Positions 11,721 to 24,390 of a DNA stretch of 64,000 nt are shown in pieces. This stretch comes from Przewalskia tangutica (Eukaryota > Streptophyta > Magnoliopsida > Solanales > Solanaceae): positions 55,750,924 through 55,814,923 of the forward strand of contig CM056730.1 in NCBI GenBank assembly GCA_029844215.1, given 5' to 3'. A model generated the notes under the pieces. The model was given only the letters and a program-made list of their open reading frames with translations. It was not told where the DNA came from and searched no databases. Numbering within the stretch: the stretch's first letter is position 1; every line of letters starts with the position of its first letter. Position numbers and translations under genes: made by a program.

Positions 11721-12745
11721 CTAATCATCGGCACACTCGCAGGCGCATAACCGAAGGCGATGAACCACCATCGATCCGTTAAATTTGAGTCGTAACATCC
11801 GTGCTACCTTGGTCGGACAGTTCCTCGCAAAATGGCCTGCCGCCGCAAAAATAACAAGCTCCTTGGCACCACGACACTCCCGAAATGCGGTGCCACATCG
11901 ACCACAGGTAGGGGTGACGCGTCCGCCAACACCCTACTCCCGAAACTGAACCTCGAGCTCGACTGCTCACGAAGGTTGTGGAGGACCACTGCTCTGGCGA
12001 GGTACAAAACTAGCTCGCCGCCAGGCGGTCCGCCTCGAAAGTCACCAAAAGACCCGCCGCCCGGTCCTCTTCGCGATCTGGGTCCTTCCGTCGACTTTTC
12101 CGCTCCTCACACCCAAGTGCATAAGCCTGCATGCGGGCAATGTCCATGCCCGGCTGAAGAGCTACTCCTGAACATGCCTCTGACATGTAATCATCGAGCC
12201 CTGTAACATATCGGTGCACTCGATCCTCCATACTAGCTACCAACGCTGGGACGTACCGGGCCAATGAGTCGAACTCCACATTGTACTCCCGAACCGTACG
12301 CCCGCTCTGTCTAAGCATCAAAAATCTGTCGGCCGTGCCCTCGCCATCCGCGGAGGCAAGAAGTGCGTGAGAAAGCCCCAAAACTCATCCCATACTGCTG
12401 GAGGTGCATGCTCCCGGAAAGCTCGCGAATCAAACCAATCGATTGCGGTATCACGCGCGGCCGATGCGAACAAAGGTCATGACTCGGTCTCAAGCCTTGA
12501 TCACCCGCGTGATCCGTCAGAATCGCTTGATGAACTCCTGCGGATCATCCTCGTGCCTCGATCCATAAAACTCGGGCTACAACTCGAAAGTCCGTAGCCT
12601 CAAACTATTCGCTTCGGGGTGAACGGCTGGTGCTCTTCGGCCCAGGCTGTTGCATCCGGCCTATCTCATATCGGCCCACGACCACGGCAAAGAATCGCCA
12701 TTTCCTTGTACCCATCTCATCCGCTCCAGTGGATGGAGGCTCAGT
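11720..12745 (-). pseudogene. gag: gag pseudogene of E1, C-terminal and central part
   Basis: The longest open stretch, 12010-12381, reads ADRFLMLRQSGRTVREYNV, then RVHRYVTGLDDYM and GMDIARMQAYALGCEER. These match the capsid region of the gag at 53090-53980. Zinc-knuckle sequence follows downstream (11832-11960), with several frameshifts. The matrix-side part continues to 12745, where a solo LTR interrupts the gene; the first roughly 180 bases resume at 16270. Gag proteins form the virus-like particle in which reverse transcription occurs. No functional product is expected. Confidence 0.8.
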
Positions 12746-15700
12746 TGTCACGACCGAACCTGGCCGTGATCGTGCCTACCGGGCACCCAAGTTGACATAC
12801 ATCGTAATCACGAACATAAAGACAATACATGAAACCTGTAATAAGACGGTGAAATTAAGAAGACAAAGCTAACCAAAAGCGGTTACCTTCGGTATATATA
12901 GAAACAACAACTCTTTCAACGAGCAGTTTAATCCTTTTACAAACCACCGCCTACAAAGATTACATGGACCTCTACGAATGATATGACAACAACGGGACGG
13001 GGCCGTCATACCTCGAATGTAAGCTTACAACAACAGGGGACTATACGAAGATAAGCCTCGGAGGAACGGAGCTTCCCAAATGCCGAATCGTGACCCTAGA
13101 GCGAGGATCAACGGCGGTGTACCTTTACTGCGGCATGAACGGCCCCGAAGGAGGTCGATCTGGCAGTGCGAGTATGTGAAATCGAAAATAAATCACGTAA
13201 ATGAAATCATAGCGATCATATAAAGCAGGAGACATATATGATAACCAAACTACGATTTACAACAAAGCGATCATGTCAAGTCGGGGACTCACGCCTCAGT
13301 CATCACTCAAGTATAACAATGGGTCTCGGGCCCACAACATCAATCATGCGGTGGAATACCTTCGCCGGCGTGATCATGATATAAAAGCACGAGAACACAC
13401 ATGAACACGGGTCCACTGTGTCATAATAAAGCATGCGGGGGTAAATCTGAAGGCATAGCCTACTAAAAACCCACAGCACCAACAAGGTCATGAAGCGTAT
13501 CATAAGATCTGTCTGCAGCGTCACATGATCAAAGGCGGCCACTTGCGCGATATCGATGTACGCGTCTAACCTCGGAACTCCGCGACTCGCGTAGGCCAAA
13601 CTCATAGGCCGCATGAGGTATAACCCGCATCGAGGTAGCTACTCCGGCGGCGTCTGGACTCGCCGTCCGCGTAGCGCAAGCGACCGCATGACCACAAGAG
13701 CGCATACTAACACGGAACTCCCGCAGATTCCGCGATAGCCTACGGACTGCATAAGGTATTCTCGAATCATAGGTCCATCGACGCTTTGATCTACCCGCGT
13801 GGAGGCGGCTTAACCTCCGGAATATGTCACGATGAGTGGCACAATACTATCATAACGACTGATAGTTAAGAAGCACAATCAAGGGAAAACCCCTTTACAC
13901 AAACATCACAAGATACTATCACACGTAGCATCCTAACATGATTACTTATCAAAGCAACGAGAAAGTATTACCAGGCTATCACAATTCAATACAATCAAGT
14001 TATTCACACAAGGTACTTTCTACTTTAAGTTAACAAGTTCGGGAATTAATCCCCAAAGTACTTTATACAATAACTCTTTTAAAAGGTACGTCAAAAGTCA
14101 CACATTACCCGTAGTATATAAAAAATAGAGTGACTATCTTTTTAAGTAAACCAAAATACTTACCTTTGTAAAATCAAGTAACAACATTATTTTCCAAACG
14201 TCCAAGTTTTGCCTAATTTCAAATGTTCACTTTTCTTATTTTAGAAAGGTTTCGTAGTTCATAGTCTTATTCATTTAAGAATATAATTCTCTTTTAAACA
14301 ATCTGAGAAACCTAGGTCTTATGTGAGTAGGATATTCTTGTTTATAACAATCTTATTACAGCAGCCATGATCTAGGAAATATCATTTTGTCTCATCTTAG
14401 CTTCTATGCAGATGGAAGTTTCTACTGGTTTTAATAATACTTAATTATTCAAAACATTTCCTTTTAACGTATTTGCAGTGGTTTGTCGATACACATCCTG
14501 ATTTCCAAAATCAGTAAAACATTCTTAAGCCGTTATACCTAACTTCCCATAAAGCTAGTATAACTCTTAAGTTTTCAAAAGAAACCAAGTATCACTCTTC
14601 TTTCAAAACGATTTAGAAATCTTTTGAAATACTTCAAGTTCTTTATTATCACACATCAAGCCAGTTATAAACAAATCATTTACCTTTTAAAAACCACAAA
14701 GTATTTTCGGACCTACATAAAGCTGTTATAACCAACTTCCCATAAAGCCGTTATAACACTTTATGTTTCAAACCAATCAAATACATTTAACACGTATGCG
14801 TCTCACCGTACTACATAGTTCACACATATCATGCTAGAAGAGATAGGAAGAGGTTCACATACCTCGCGACGAGTATCGACTAATAGCAAAACGCTCCAAG
14901 TACTTCCAACCGTCGGCTACTCCTTAAGCCAAGTAGATCGCGCCACACGTAGTACTTCAACCTATAAGGCCACGGTAGCTTATTAATATTTAGATCCGCC
15001 GTAGAACATTCTACAGAAAATTAAGGCACCTCCCCACATGGCAGCGTAAATCTCTCGCTTTATCGAGGCCGCTATCAAGCCAACCGGGGGTTATACATCT
15101 AACCTACGGGTACAATTCTACTCCACGGTACTCTTACACAAGTCTGTGTCTGACCCATGTAATTACTGATTCGATGCCTTCTTAGAAAGGTTTCTTATTA
15201 TTAGTGCTTAAGTCAAAAGACATTGCCGATAACTACGTTCAGTTCTATATATAGTATACTTCAACTATTTAATCATACAAAATGTAATTTCCAATTACAA
15301 TAGAGGGACAAGATAATTACCTCGATAAGCCCAAAATTATCCAAGTTATAATGTCGATCCTGAGCAAGGTTTAGCTCCTACTCAGTGCTCGATCCGCCTC
15401 CAAACAACTCTTAGAAGTTCTAACCAACTTCTACTTAAATACTTCACCAACAATGAAGATTTCCTTAGGGTTTCGGTTTGAGACTAAAAGGACAAAAGGT
15501 AGTATTTAGACTCTACGTATAGAGGTAACTTTTGGAATACAACAAGGTAAAGGCTAAGGTATTTTGGGCATTATAACAATACTTTTGAGAGTATTTCTAC
15601 CAAGAGGGGGGGTATTATACGAAAACAACTAGGCTAGGGGTACCCGGCTAGCACCCCAAAGGGGGGAGGGGGAGGCTCACGGCCACAAAGGCCACTCAAA

Positions 15701-16269
15701 GGGGGAGGGGTTTCTCGGCCAAGGGCCTTTACTAGGGAGGGGGGGCTCTTGGACGAGAGTCAAACAAGAGGAGAGGGGAAGGATTTCAAGACTTAGAACA
15801 CATTTGGATGAAGAAGTCTTCAACAAAGGGAGGGGTATTTATAGGGAAGCCAAGGGCCAACCAATAGACAAGATCAAGCCATGTGTTAGGCAAGTGTAAG
15901 GCCAAGATCAAGCCAAGTGCACCCTATCCCTACTCCACAAAACATGGCACAAAACAAGGCACAAAACAAGGCACAAAACAAGGCCAAGAAAGCTAGCCAA
16001 AACGTCCCACTTTCGGCCAAGCAAACCGCCAACTTGAGGGTGACAAGTGTCGCCCTCTCGTTGGTCCAAAATATTCCGTCTCTCGGAAAAATCCGCAAAA
16101 ATTAGAAATGACATAGCCGTATTTTACCCTCCTAACGCGGTGTAACGTGTTGGTCCAGAAACGACTCTAATCGGGTGTTGTGAACAAATAATTTCGGCCA
16201 AGCCACTTTTAAAAGTTTCAAATTTCTACGTACGTCCCTTACGTACATACTGAAATATGGGGTATAACA
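12746..16269 (-). mobile_element. Solo A-type LTR inside the gag of E1
   Basis: 3524 bases from TGTCACGACC to GGTATAACA with no polypurine tract, primer site or internal domain. It is flanked by gag sequence on both sides (GGATGGAGGCTCAGT on the left, GTGCTGTGGTCTCAG on the right; compare the uninterrupted gag near 53785). It has module-4 repeats near 13600-13800 and a TATA box at 15836-15843. The target duplication is imperfect (TCAGT against GTGCT). Solo LTRs arise by recombination between the two LTRs of one element. Confidence 0.83.
13600..13800 (-). repeat. Module-4 repeat block in solo LTR
   Basis: Repeats around CCGCATGAGGTATAAC and its variants, as at 3440-3700. Confidence 0.6.
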
Positions 16270-16447
16270 GTGCTGTGGTCTCAGTGACCACCGCCGCGGC
16301 TCTAAACTCTTTGAAATGGCGGCGTCGCTACAAAACGTCGCTCAAGCACAATCTCAGTCTTGACGGGCTGCTCCTCGTACTCCTCAGATCTCACTAGCAC
16401 CCTCGGATGCCTTGCCGCTTCGGGCTCGGTTGCCTTCGCGGAGGCAT
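16270..16447 (-). pseudogene. gag: gag pseudogene of E1, N-terminal part
   Basis: Continuation of E1's gag after the solo LTR. The start codon is at 16445-16447, the start of the Met-Pro-Pro-type N-terminus also found at 53980, 37588, 30026, 23642 and 57849. Confidence 0.7.
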
Positions 16448-16630
16448 AATCGGTAAAACGAGATACGTCGGAGGGTCCAACTTACAACACGGCTACAGGC
16501 ACGATCTCGGAATGAGAAGAATGGAAACCAATCTTATATGTCCTATAGCCTCACGATTATAGATGTGGTGCACAACATCGATAATCAAACTCTACTGAAC
16601 ACGGTCTGTAGACACTTTCCGAGGATTAAT

Positions 16631-16642
16631 CGCTCGATACCA
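16631..16642 (-). other. Primer binding site of E1 (altered)
   Basis: The reverse complement reads TGGTATCGAGCG, where the canonical initiator-Met-tRNA site is TGGTATCAGAGC. It lies four bases outside the 5' LTR. The difference is loss of the A of CAG. Confidence 0.8.
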
Positions 16643-16646
16643 CTTT

Positions 16647-19600
16647 TGTCACGACCGATTCCGGCGTGGATCGTGCCTTACCGGGCACCCTAGTGATACA
16701 ACATCGAGAAAACCAATGGAAAATAAAACTTTAAACAAGAAACAAGATATATGATCATAAAGCAGGCCAACCCAGGTTACCTGATAACATATATATATAC
16801 AACTTTTTCAAAACGAGCAGTTTAATCCTTTTTACAAACCACACTTGTGATCTACAGACCTCTAAGATTTACAACAACTATGACGGACGGGGCCGCCATA
16901 CCACAGATGTACAAGAACCTACAACTCAGGGAACACATACTAAAAGATAAGCCTCGGAGAAACGGAGCTTCCAAACGCAATCGAGATCCTAAGAGCGAGG
17001 AACCACGGCCGATGTACCTACTGCGGCGTGACGCGGCCCCGAAGGAGGTCGATCTAACAGTACCAAGTATGTGAAAGCGTAAAATCGTAAATGAAATCAT
17101 ACTAGTCTATATAAAGCGGGAGACATGTATGATAACCAAACTCTGATTCACAACATAAAAGCGATCATGTCGATCGAGGACTCACGCCTCAAGTCATCAC
17201 TCGAATATAACTATGGGTCTCACGCCCACAACATCAATCATGTTCGCATCATGGCGCGTGCCCGGAATTCTGCATCGGTGTAGACATGTCCATGATGCAA
17301 CAATAATACCAATGCCCGGCCACATGCCGGAGTCTGACGCCGGTGTAGACACGTCCATGTGACATCAACAATAATATCTTGGGTGATCAACCCCGCGTAG
17401 CCACATGCCCCGAATTCTGATCGGTGTAGACATGTCCATGTAACCACAATAACAATATATCGGGTAATCAACCTGCCGCATGGTCACATGCCCTGCACTC
17501 GGTGTAGACATGTCCATGTAACATCGACAACAAGCGATAATCAAAATGGAAACATACGGTGGAATTCTCCGTCGCCCAAAGACGCGTCAAGTAAGTTCTC
17601 AACAAGTCAACCGCCTCTATCGAGACGCGGTAATACGAAATACAACACTTGTACAACAAAGGCTATCATCACAAGCATAGGAAAGTTTCACACAACTCAA
17701 AGTACTTTCACATAAGTCACACAATACAGTAGTATAAAAATCGTGACTATCTTTAAGTAAACAAGACACTTCCCTTTTTGTAAAATCAAGTAACAACATT
17801 ATTTTCCAAACATTCAAGTTTGCCTAATTTCAAATGCTCAAGTCACTTATTTTAGAAAGGTTTCATAACTCATAGTCTTAATCTCTTTTAAAACAATTGA
17901 GTAACATATGTCATATATGTGAGTAGTTTATTCTTGTTTATAACGATCTTATTACGTGGCCGTGATCTAGAAAATGTAATATCATTTTGTCTCATCTTAG
18001 CTTCATGCGGATGGAGGTTTCTCTTGGTTTTAATACAACACATCATTATTCAATACATTTTCCTTTATTAACGCTGCAGTGGTCTGTCGATACACATTCT
18101 GATTTCCGAAATCAGTAAAACATTATCCCTTTAAAAACCAAGTACTCATTACTCACGAATGAGGTTTCACACAAACATCCACATTAAAACAAATAAGTTA
18201 AGTCTCTTATCTTATAAGATCAAGTCTCTTAACTTCTAACATCAGTAAACCATTTTCTTACCTACATAAAGCTGTTATAACCAACTTCCCATAAAGTCGT
18301 TATAACACTTTATGTTTAAACCAAACAAATACACTTAGCACCTGTACGTGCACCGTACTACATAGTTACACACAGATCATGCTAGAATAGATAGGAAGAG
18401 GTTCACATACCTCGCGGCAGTATCGACAATAAGCAAAATGCTCCAAGTACTACAACACGCTAGCCCTTTCCACTCCTAAGTAGAATACGCTACTCTTAGT
18501 ACTTTCACCTAAAAAGGTCACAAACGTCTATTAACTTTTAAACATACGGTTCCATTTCTCTACAGAAAATTCGGAAGATTTCCTCACATGGCAGCGTAAA
18601 TCTCCTCACTATCGAGGTGGCTACCAAGCCAACCGGGGTTTACACGTCTAATCGGACGTGTACAATTACTCAAGAATACTACACAAGTCTCTGCAATCTG
18701 ATCTATTTAAATCTGATTCGGTTCTTTTCTTTACTCTTCAGCTTAAGTCAAAAGACATTGCCAAATACAAAGTTTAGTTCTATATATAGTATACTTCAAC
18801 TATATATTCAACAACATGTAATTTCCAATTACAAATAGAGGGACAAGATAATTACCTCGATAAGCCCATAATTATCCAAGTTAAATGTCGATCCTTAGCA
18901 ACGTTTAGCTCCACTCCGTGCGCTCCAAACAACCCTTAGAAGTTCTAACCAACTTCTACTTAAATACTTCAACCAATCAATGAAGATTTCCTTAGGGTTT
19001 CGGTTGAGACTAAAGGGACAAAAGGTAGTATTTCGGGCTCTACGTATAGAGGTATCTTTGGAATACTACAAGGTACAAGGCTAAGGTATTTTGGGCATTA
19101 TAACAATACTTGGAGGAGTATTTTAATACCACAAAAAAGGGGGTATCACACGATAACACCCGAGGTGGGGGTGTTCCTACTGAAGGCCGAGGAAGGGGAG
19201 GGGAAGGTTCTCGAACTAGAGCTCACAAAGGGAGGAGAGGGTTTCAAGACTTGGAAGTTTTTGGAATGGATGAAGTCTTCAAACTTAGGGGTATTTATAG
19301 CAAAACCAAAGGCCAACCAAGGCCAAGATCCTTCCAAGTGTATAGCAAGTGTAAGGACAAGATCAAGCCAAGTGCACCCTAACCCTACTCCACAAACACT
19401 CCACAAAACATGGCACAAAACAAGGCCAAAACTAAGGGACCAATCGGCCAAGGCCAACCACCCTTGACCGCCCCTAAATCGATGAGGGTGACAAGTGTCA
19501 CCCTCCGTTAATCCAAAAATGTTTAGTCACTCGGAAAAATCATAAAATACTAAATGACATAGCGGAATTTTCCCAACGTAATGGAAAGCGTTTCGTCAAA

Positions 19601-19705
19601 AACGACTCAATCGGCACTTGTGCCCAAAATTCGATCCTTTGCCTAACTTAAGGCTCAAATTCTCTACGTCGCCCCACGTACATACTGCGGAAATACGGGT
19701 ATAAC
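16647..19705 (-). mobile_element. 5' LTR of E1
   Basis: 3059 bases, beginning TGTCACGACC beside the primer site and ending GGTATAAC; the final A is missing or altered. It closely matches 7701-10795, including the module-3 minisatellite and the TATA box at 19292-19299. Confidence 0.85.
17240..17545 (-). repeat. Module-3 minisatellite, E1 5' LTR
   Basis: Four copies of the CGGTGTAGACATGTCCATG unit, matching 8311-8600. Confidence 0.87.
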
Positions 19706-19960
19706 GGTGAGTCCTCCTACTAGGACACCCTTTCGACCACATGGCACGATGGCGCGCAGTAAAACAAACACCAACAAAAAGCGACATTCCGGGATGGCGC
19801 TGCGCCTGTTGTGAATGCGAGGGCGAATTACTGTTTGGGCGAAGCGTGTATCGTGAATCGAAGCCTGGAGCTCGACCAACTCCTGCATACGAACGTCACG
19901 AAGTGCGCGGAGGACCACTCCGCCTTGGCGAGGCGCATAATCAATCTGCTGGCGAGAAGG
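19706..19960 (-). pseudogene. gag: gag fragment of Y between E1 and E2
   Basis: The reverse complement corresponds to the zinc-knuckle and arginine/proline-rich part of gag and resembles the E3 version closely (both contain AAAAAGCGACATTCCGGGAT). It is cut on the right by insertion of E2, whose target duplication GAAGG is 19956-19960, and gag resumes at 29562. Read across this boundary, any open frame would be a chimera of gag and LTR and is not a gene. Confidence 0.72.
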
Positions 19961-20346
19961 TGTTATACCGTATTTTTGAGTATATGCGTAAGGGCGTCGT
20001 AGAAAATTTGAAACTTGTACTAAGGCTTGGCGAATTAATTTTGTTCACAACACCGTTTAGAGTCGTTTTCGACGAAACGTTTTCACGACTTTCGTAGGGA
20101 ATTTCGGCTATGTCATTTTAATTTTTGCGGATTTTTCGAGACGAAACATTTTGGACCAACGAGGCGACACTTGTCACCTCAAGTTGGTGGAGTGATGGGC
20201 GGTAGCTTGGCGAAAGGTGTGCATTAGTTGGTAGGATATTTTTGTGTGTTGATTGATAAGTGGGACCCACACACTTGTCTAAATCTTGGCCTACACTTGC
20301 CTTGCACTTGGCATGATCTTGGCCATTGGTTGGCCTTCACTTGACC

Positions 20347-20354
20347 TATAAATA
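20347..20354 (+). promoter_or_regulatory. TATA box of E2 5' LTR
   Basis: TATAAATA in CCTATAAATACCC, which is conserved in all A LTRs. Transcription would be expected to start about 30 bases downstream. Confidence 0.72.
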
Positions 20355-22379
20355 CCCACCTGGAAGACAAATTCATCCACAAATTTGCCTAAGTCTTGAA
20401 AGCTCTCCTTCTCCCTCCCCTTTGTGTTGAGTTCGGCCAAGAGGCCTCCCCTCTCTAGAGGCCTTGGCCGAGGTACACTCCCCCTCTAGTGGTGCTAGGT
20501 GGGGTACCCCTAGCCTAGTTGCTTTCGTATAATACCCCACTTTTGTGGTATAGAAATACTCCCAGTATTGTTATAATGCCCAAATACCTTAGCCGTATAC
20601 CTTGTAGTATTCTAAGGTTATACCTATCTGAAAAGCCAGAAATACTATTATACTTCCGTCTGTCACCAAACCGAAACCCTAAGGAAAATCTCCATGGTTT
20701 GTTGGAGTAGTATGTAGAAGTTGGTTAGAACTTCTAAGGGTAGTTTGGAGCGGGTTGGGCGCGAGTTGGAGCTAAGCGATTGCCGGGATCGACTTTAACT
20801 AGGATAATTATGGGCTTATCGAGGTAATTATCTTGTCCTCTATTGTAATTGGAAATTACATATTGTTAGAATATATAGTTGAAGTATACTATATATAGTC
20901 TTGAACGTAGTTATCGGCAATGTCTTTTGACTTAAGCTGAATAATACTTACAGCAATGTCTTTGCGACTTAAGCACAATTTAAAGAAGAATCTTGAATCC
21001 CAGTAATTACATGGGATCGTATTACAGTAGACTTGTGTAGTAATCGTGGAGTAGAATTGTACCCGTTCGGGTTAGATGTATGAACCACCTGGTTGGCTTG
21101 ATGGCGGCCAGATAGAGGAGGAGATTTCTGTTGTTGCGAGGGAAGTCTTTGCCAATTTTACGTAGGATGTTCTACGAGGATCTAAATGTTAATAAGCGCC
21201 TTGTGGCCTTATAGGTTGAAGTACTACGTGTGGCGCGATCTACTTGGCTTTAGGAGTAGCGGTTGGAAGTACTTGGGCGTTTGCTATTAGTCGATACTCG
21301 TCGCGAGGTATGTGAACCTCTTCCTATCTCTTCTAGCATGATATGTGTGAACTATGTAGTGCGGTGAGCGTACATGTGCTAAATGTATTTGATTGGTTTA
21401 AAACATAAAGTGTTATAACGACTTTATGGGAAGTTGGTTATAACGACTTTATGTTGGTAGAAAATACTTGTGGTTTTTAAAAGGTATGATTTGAACTATA
21501 AGCGGCGTGTTATGTGTTAATAAAGAATTTGAAGTATTTCAAAAGATTTTTGAATCATTTGAAGAAGAAGTAATACTTGATTTGTTTTGAAAACTTAAGA
21601 GTTATGCTAGCTTTATGGAAAGTTAGGTATAACGTCTTAAGAATGTTTCTTGATTTTGGAAATCGGAATGTGTATCGACAAACCCTTTGCGGCGTTTATA
21701 AGAGGAAATGTTTTTAATAATTAAGTATTATTAAAACCGGAGAAACTTCCATCTGCATAGAAGCTAAGATGAGACAAAATGATATTTCTAGATCATGATT
21801 CTTGTAATAAGATTGTTATAAACAAGAATATCCTACTCACATATAAGACTTATGTTTCTCAGATAGTTTAAAGGAGAATTATATTCTTAAATGAATAAGA
21901 CTATGAACTACGAAACCTTTCTATAATGAGAAACTTGAACATTGGAAATTAGGCAAACTTGATCATTGGAAAAGAATGTTGCTACTTGATTTTACAAAGA
22001 GAAGTAATTGATTTACTTTAAAAGGATAGTCACTCTATTTTATACTACGGGTATTGTGTGACATTGTGAAAGTAACGTATCTTTTAAAGAGTTAATGTAT
22101 GAAGTACTTTGGGGATAAAACGCCGAACTTGTTGGCATATAGTAGAAAGTACCTTGTGTGTATAACTTGATTGTGTTGGTTTGTGATAGCCTGGTAATAC
22201 TTTCTTGTTGATTGATAAGTAAACATGCTAGGATGCTACGTGTGTTAGTATCTTGTGATGTGGTGTAAAGGGTTTCCTTTGTTGTGCTTATGTTGCTTAA
22301 CGATAAATTTGTTGTGTTAGTATTTTACATCACTCATCTCTTGAGATGATTAGGGGTTAAGCGCCTCCGTCGGGGTAGA

Positions 22380-22640
22380 CTTCAGGCGGGTCGATGGACC
22401 TATGATTCGAGAATACCTCACGCAGTCCCGGGGGCTATGCGAGCTACGAGTTCTAGGTTAGTGTGCGTCCTTTATGGGCATGCGGTCCATGTGGCCATGC
22501 GCGGCTGCGAAGTCGGGGCGATGCGGGAGTAGCTACCCTCGATGCGGGAATACCTCATGCGGGCGATGAGATTGGCCTATGCGGGCTGCGGGAGTTCGAG
22601 GTTAGGCAGCGTACATTGATCTGCGGGCAAGTGGCGGCTT
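22380..22640 (+). repeat. Module-4 repeat block, E2 5' LTR
   Basis: Imperfect repeats with GCGGGAATACCTCATGCGGG. The partner block is at 28480-28750. Confidence 0.7.
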
Positions 22641-23442
22641 TGATCATGTGACGGTCTAGACATATCTTATGATCTGACTCGTGACCTTGTTGCGTGGGTT
22701 TTTAGTAGTCGGCTATGCCTTCGTGCTTACCGTCAGATTTTATTATGACACAGTGGGACACGGTGTTCATGTGTGTTCCTTGGTGCTTTTATATCATGCT
22801 GCCGTAGTGAGGTAGGTATTCCACGGGCATGATTGATGTTGTGGGCACGAGACCCGTTGTTATACTTGAGTGATGACTTGAGGCGTGAGTCCACGACTTG
22901 ACATGGCTGCTTTGTTGTAAAGCGTAGTTTGGTTATCATACATGTCTCACGCTTTATATGATTGCTATGATTTCATTCTGATATGTATTTTGGTTTCACA
23001 TACTCGATTTTTGTTGTCTTGACCTCGCTTGAGGCTGCGTTCATCTGCAGTTGAGTACACGATCGTTGATCCTAGCTCTCGGTCACGATTTGAGCGTTTG
23101 GGAAGCTCCGTTTCTCGAAGGCTTAGCGATGGTATAGTCCACAATGTCGTAAGTGTTTACATTCGGGGGTTTGGCGGGGCCTGTCGCCCATTGTTGTCGT
23201 ATCATTCTTAGAGGTGCATGAAATGCTGTTGTGGGCGGGGTTTGTAAAAGGATTAAAGCGTTCATGTTGAAAAAGTTGCTATTTATATATATCTTGAAAG
23301 CAGTTTTTGGTTGCTTTGTCTTCTTATTTCAGTCTTATTACTTGGTTTCATGTATTGTCTTTATGTTCGTGATTACTGCGATGTATGTCTACTTGGGTGC
23401 GGGGTAAGGCACGATCCGCAGGCCGGTTGGTCGTGACAAAAG

Positions 23443-23454
23443 TGGTATCGAGCG
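23443..23454 (+). other. Primer binding site of E2 (altered)
   Basis: TGGTATCGAGCG, four bases after the 5' LTR. The canonical form TGGTATCAGAGC is at 57647. The A of the CAG is missing. Confidence 0.82.
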
Positions 23455-23641
23455 ATTAATCCTCGGAAAGTGTCTGAGACCGTATCGATGAAGTCTTGAT
23501 TATCGGTGTGTTGTGCACCACATCAATAATCGAGAGGCTATAGGGTATTTAGGATTGGTTTCTATTCTTCTCACTCTGAGATCGTGCCTTAGAGGCGTGT
23601 TGTAAGTTGGACCCTCGGCGAAATTATTTCCACTTATCGTT

Positions 23642-24390
23642 ATGCCTCGCGTAGGGCAAACCGGGCCCGGGAGGCAAGCGAGGAGGCTGCGAGTAGAGTT
23701 GAGAGGGTTCTGAGGCCTGAGGCCCAATCATCACGAGTTAGGTGCTTCGTTCGGGATTTCTGCGACATCGCTAGCCCAGCAAAGTTTAGCGCGGCGGCGG
23801 TTCCTCTGCGGCCATGATATTTGAACGCCGGTTCCACGACCGAGCAGAGAATATGGATTGCAAAGCGACCACATTACTAGCTATAGATTTGGCTGCAGAG
23901 AGTATACCGATGTCTGCGAGTCTTGAGACTATCTAAGAGGTTGTGCAAAGTAATTCTTGATTGGGCTTGAGCATGGCACGTATGCGGGCTTATGCGTGGC
24001 CAGAAGCGTGAGATCGGCGGGTTAACGAAGGGCGAGAGGAGGGCGAGCGGCGAGGTCGCTGGTAACTTTCGAGGCAAGTCGCCTCGCGGCCGGTGATATG
24101 CACATCCACGCAGAGTGGTCTTCCGCGGATTTCGGGGCGTTCGGGGTATGCGGGAGTTGGTTAGAACTCCGGGGCTTCAGTTCCGCGGTTAGCGAGCGTC
24201 GTCGGGAATGTCGTCTTTTAGTTGGTACTTGTTGTACTATGACCGTCAGTCGATGTCGAAAGAGTGTCTGGTAGGAGGACTTAGCCTTGAGATCGGTGGG
24301 TAGTTCGTCATCTTCCTTAGCTATCGCCTACAGGCGGGTTTGATTTGAGCGACTAAGGGAGTGAAGCGGTAGATATAGATATATCATTAA
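23642..24390 (+). pseudogene. gag: gag remnant of E2
   Basis: Starts at an ATG in the same position and context (ATGCCTCGC) as the gag start of the autonomous element. Only short islands resemble gag: the N-terminus, fragments of the capsid region and an arginine-rich stretch. It is shorter than the gag at 52678-53980 (about 430 codons) and broken by many frameshifts. No product is expected. Confidence 0.6.

Larger units (their letters stand above)
7701..19705 (-). mobile_element. Element E1, gag-only A-type retrotransposon with a nested solo LTR
   Basis: A complete minus-strand unit: 3' LTR 7701-10795, polypurine tract from 10796, spacer, gag, primer binding site 16631-16642, and 5' LTR 16647-19705. 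Both LTRs carry the same minisatellite (module 3), which supports the pairing. The gag is split by a solo LTR at 12746-16269. Without that LTR the element would be about 8.5 kb. There is no pol. The flanking 5-mers (GTCGA on the left, GGTGA on the right) do not match, so the insertion history is not simple. Confidence 0.8.
19961..23438 (+). mobile_element. 5' LTR of E2
   Basis: 3478 bases from TGTTATACC to TCGTGACA. TATAAATA at 20347-20354 is about 386 bases in, so most of the LTR should be R plus U5 (transcribed leader). A splice-donor-like GAG|GTAATTATC is at 20821-20829. Confidence 0.92.

Noticed and set aside
19741..20097. A 118-codon plus-strand open frame
   Set aside because: It crosses from an antisense gag fragment through the GAAGG target duplication into the E2 LTR; it is an accident of the junction.
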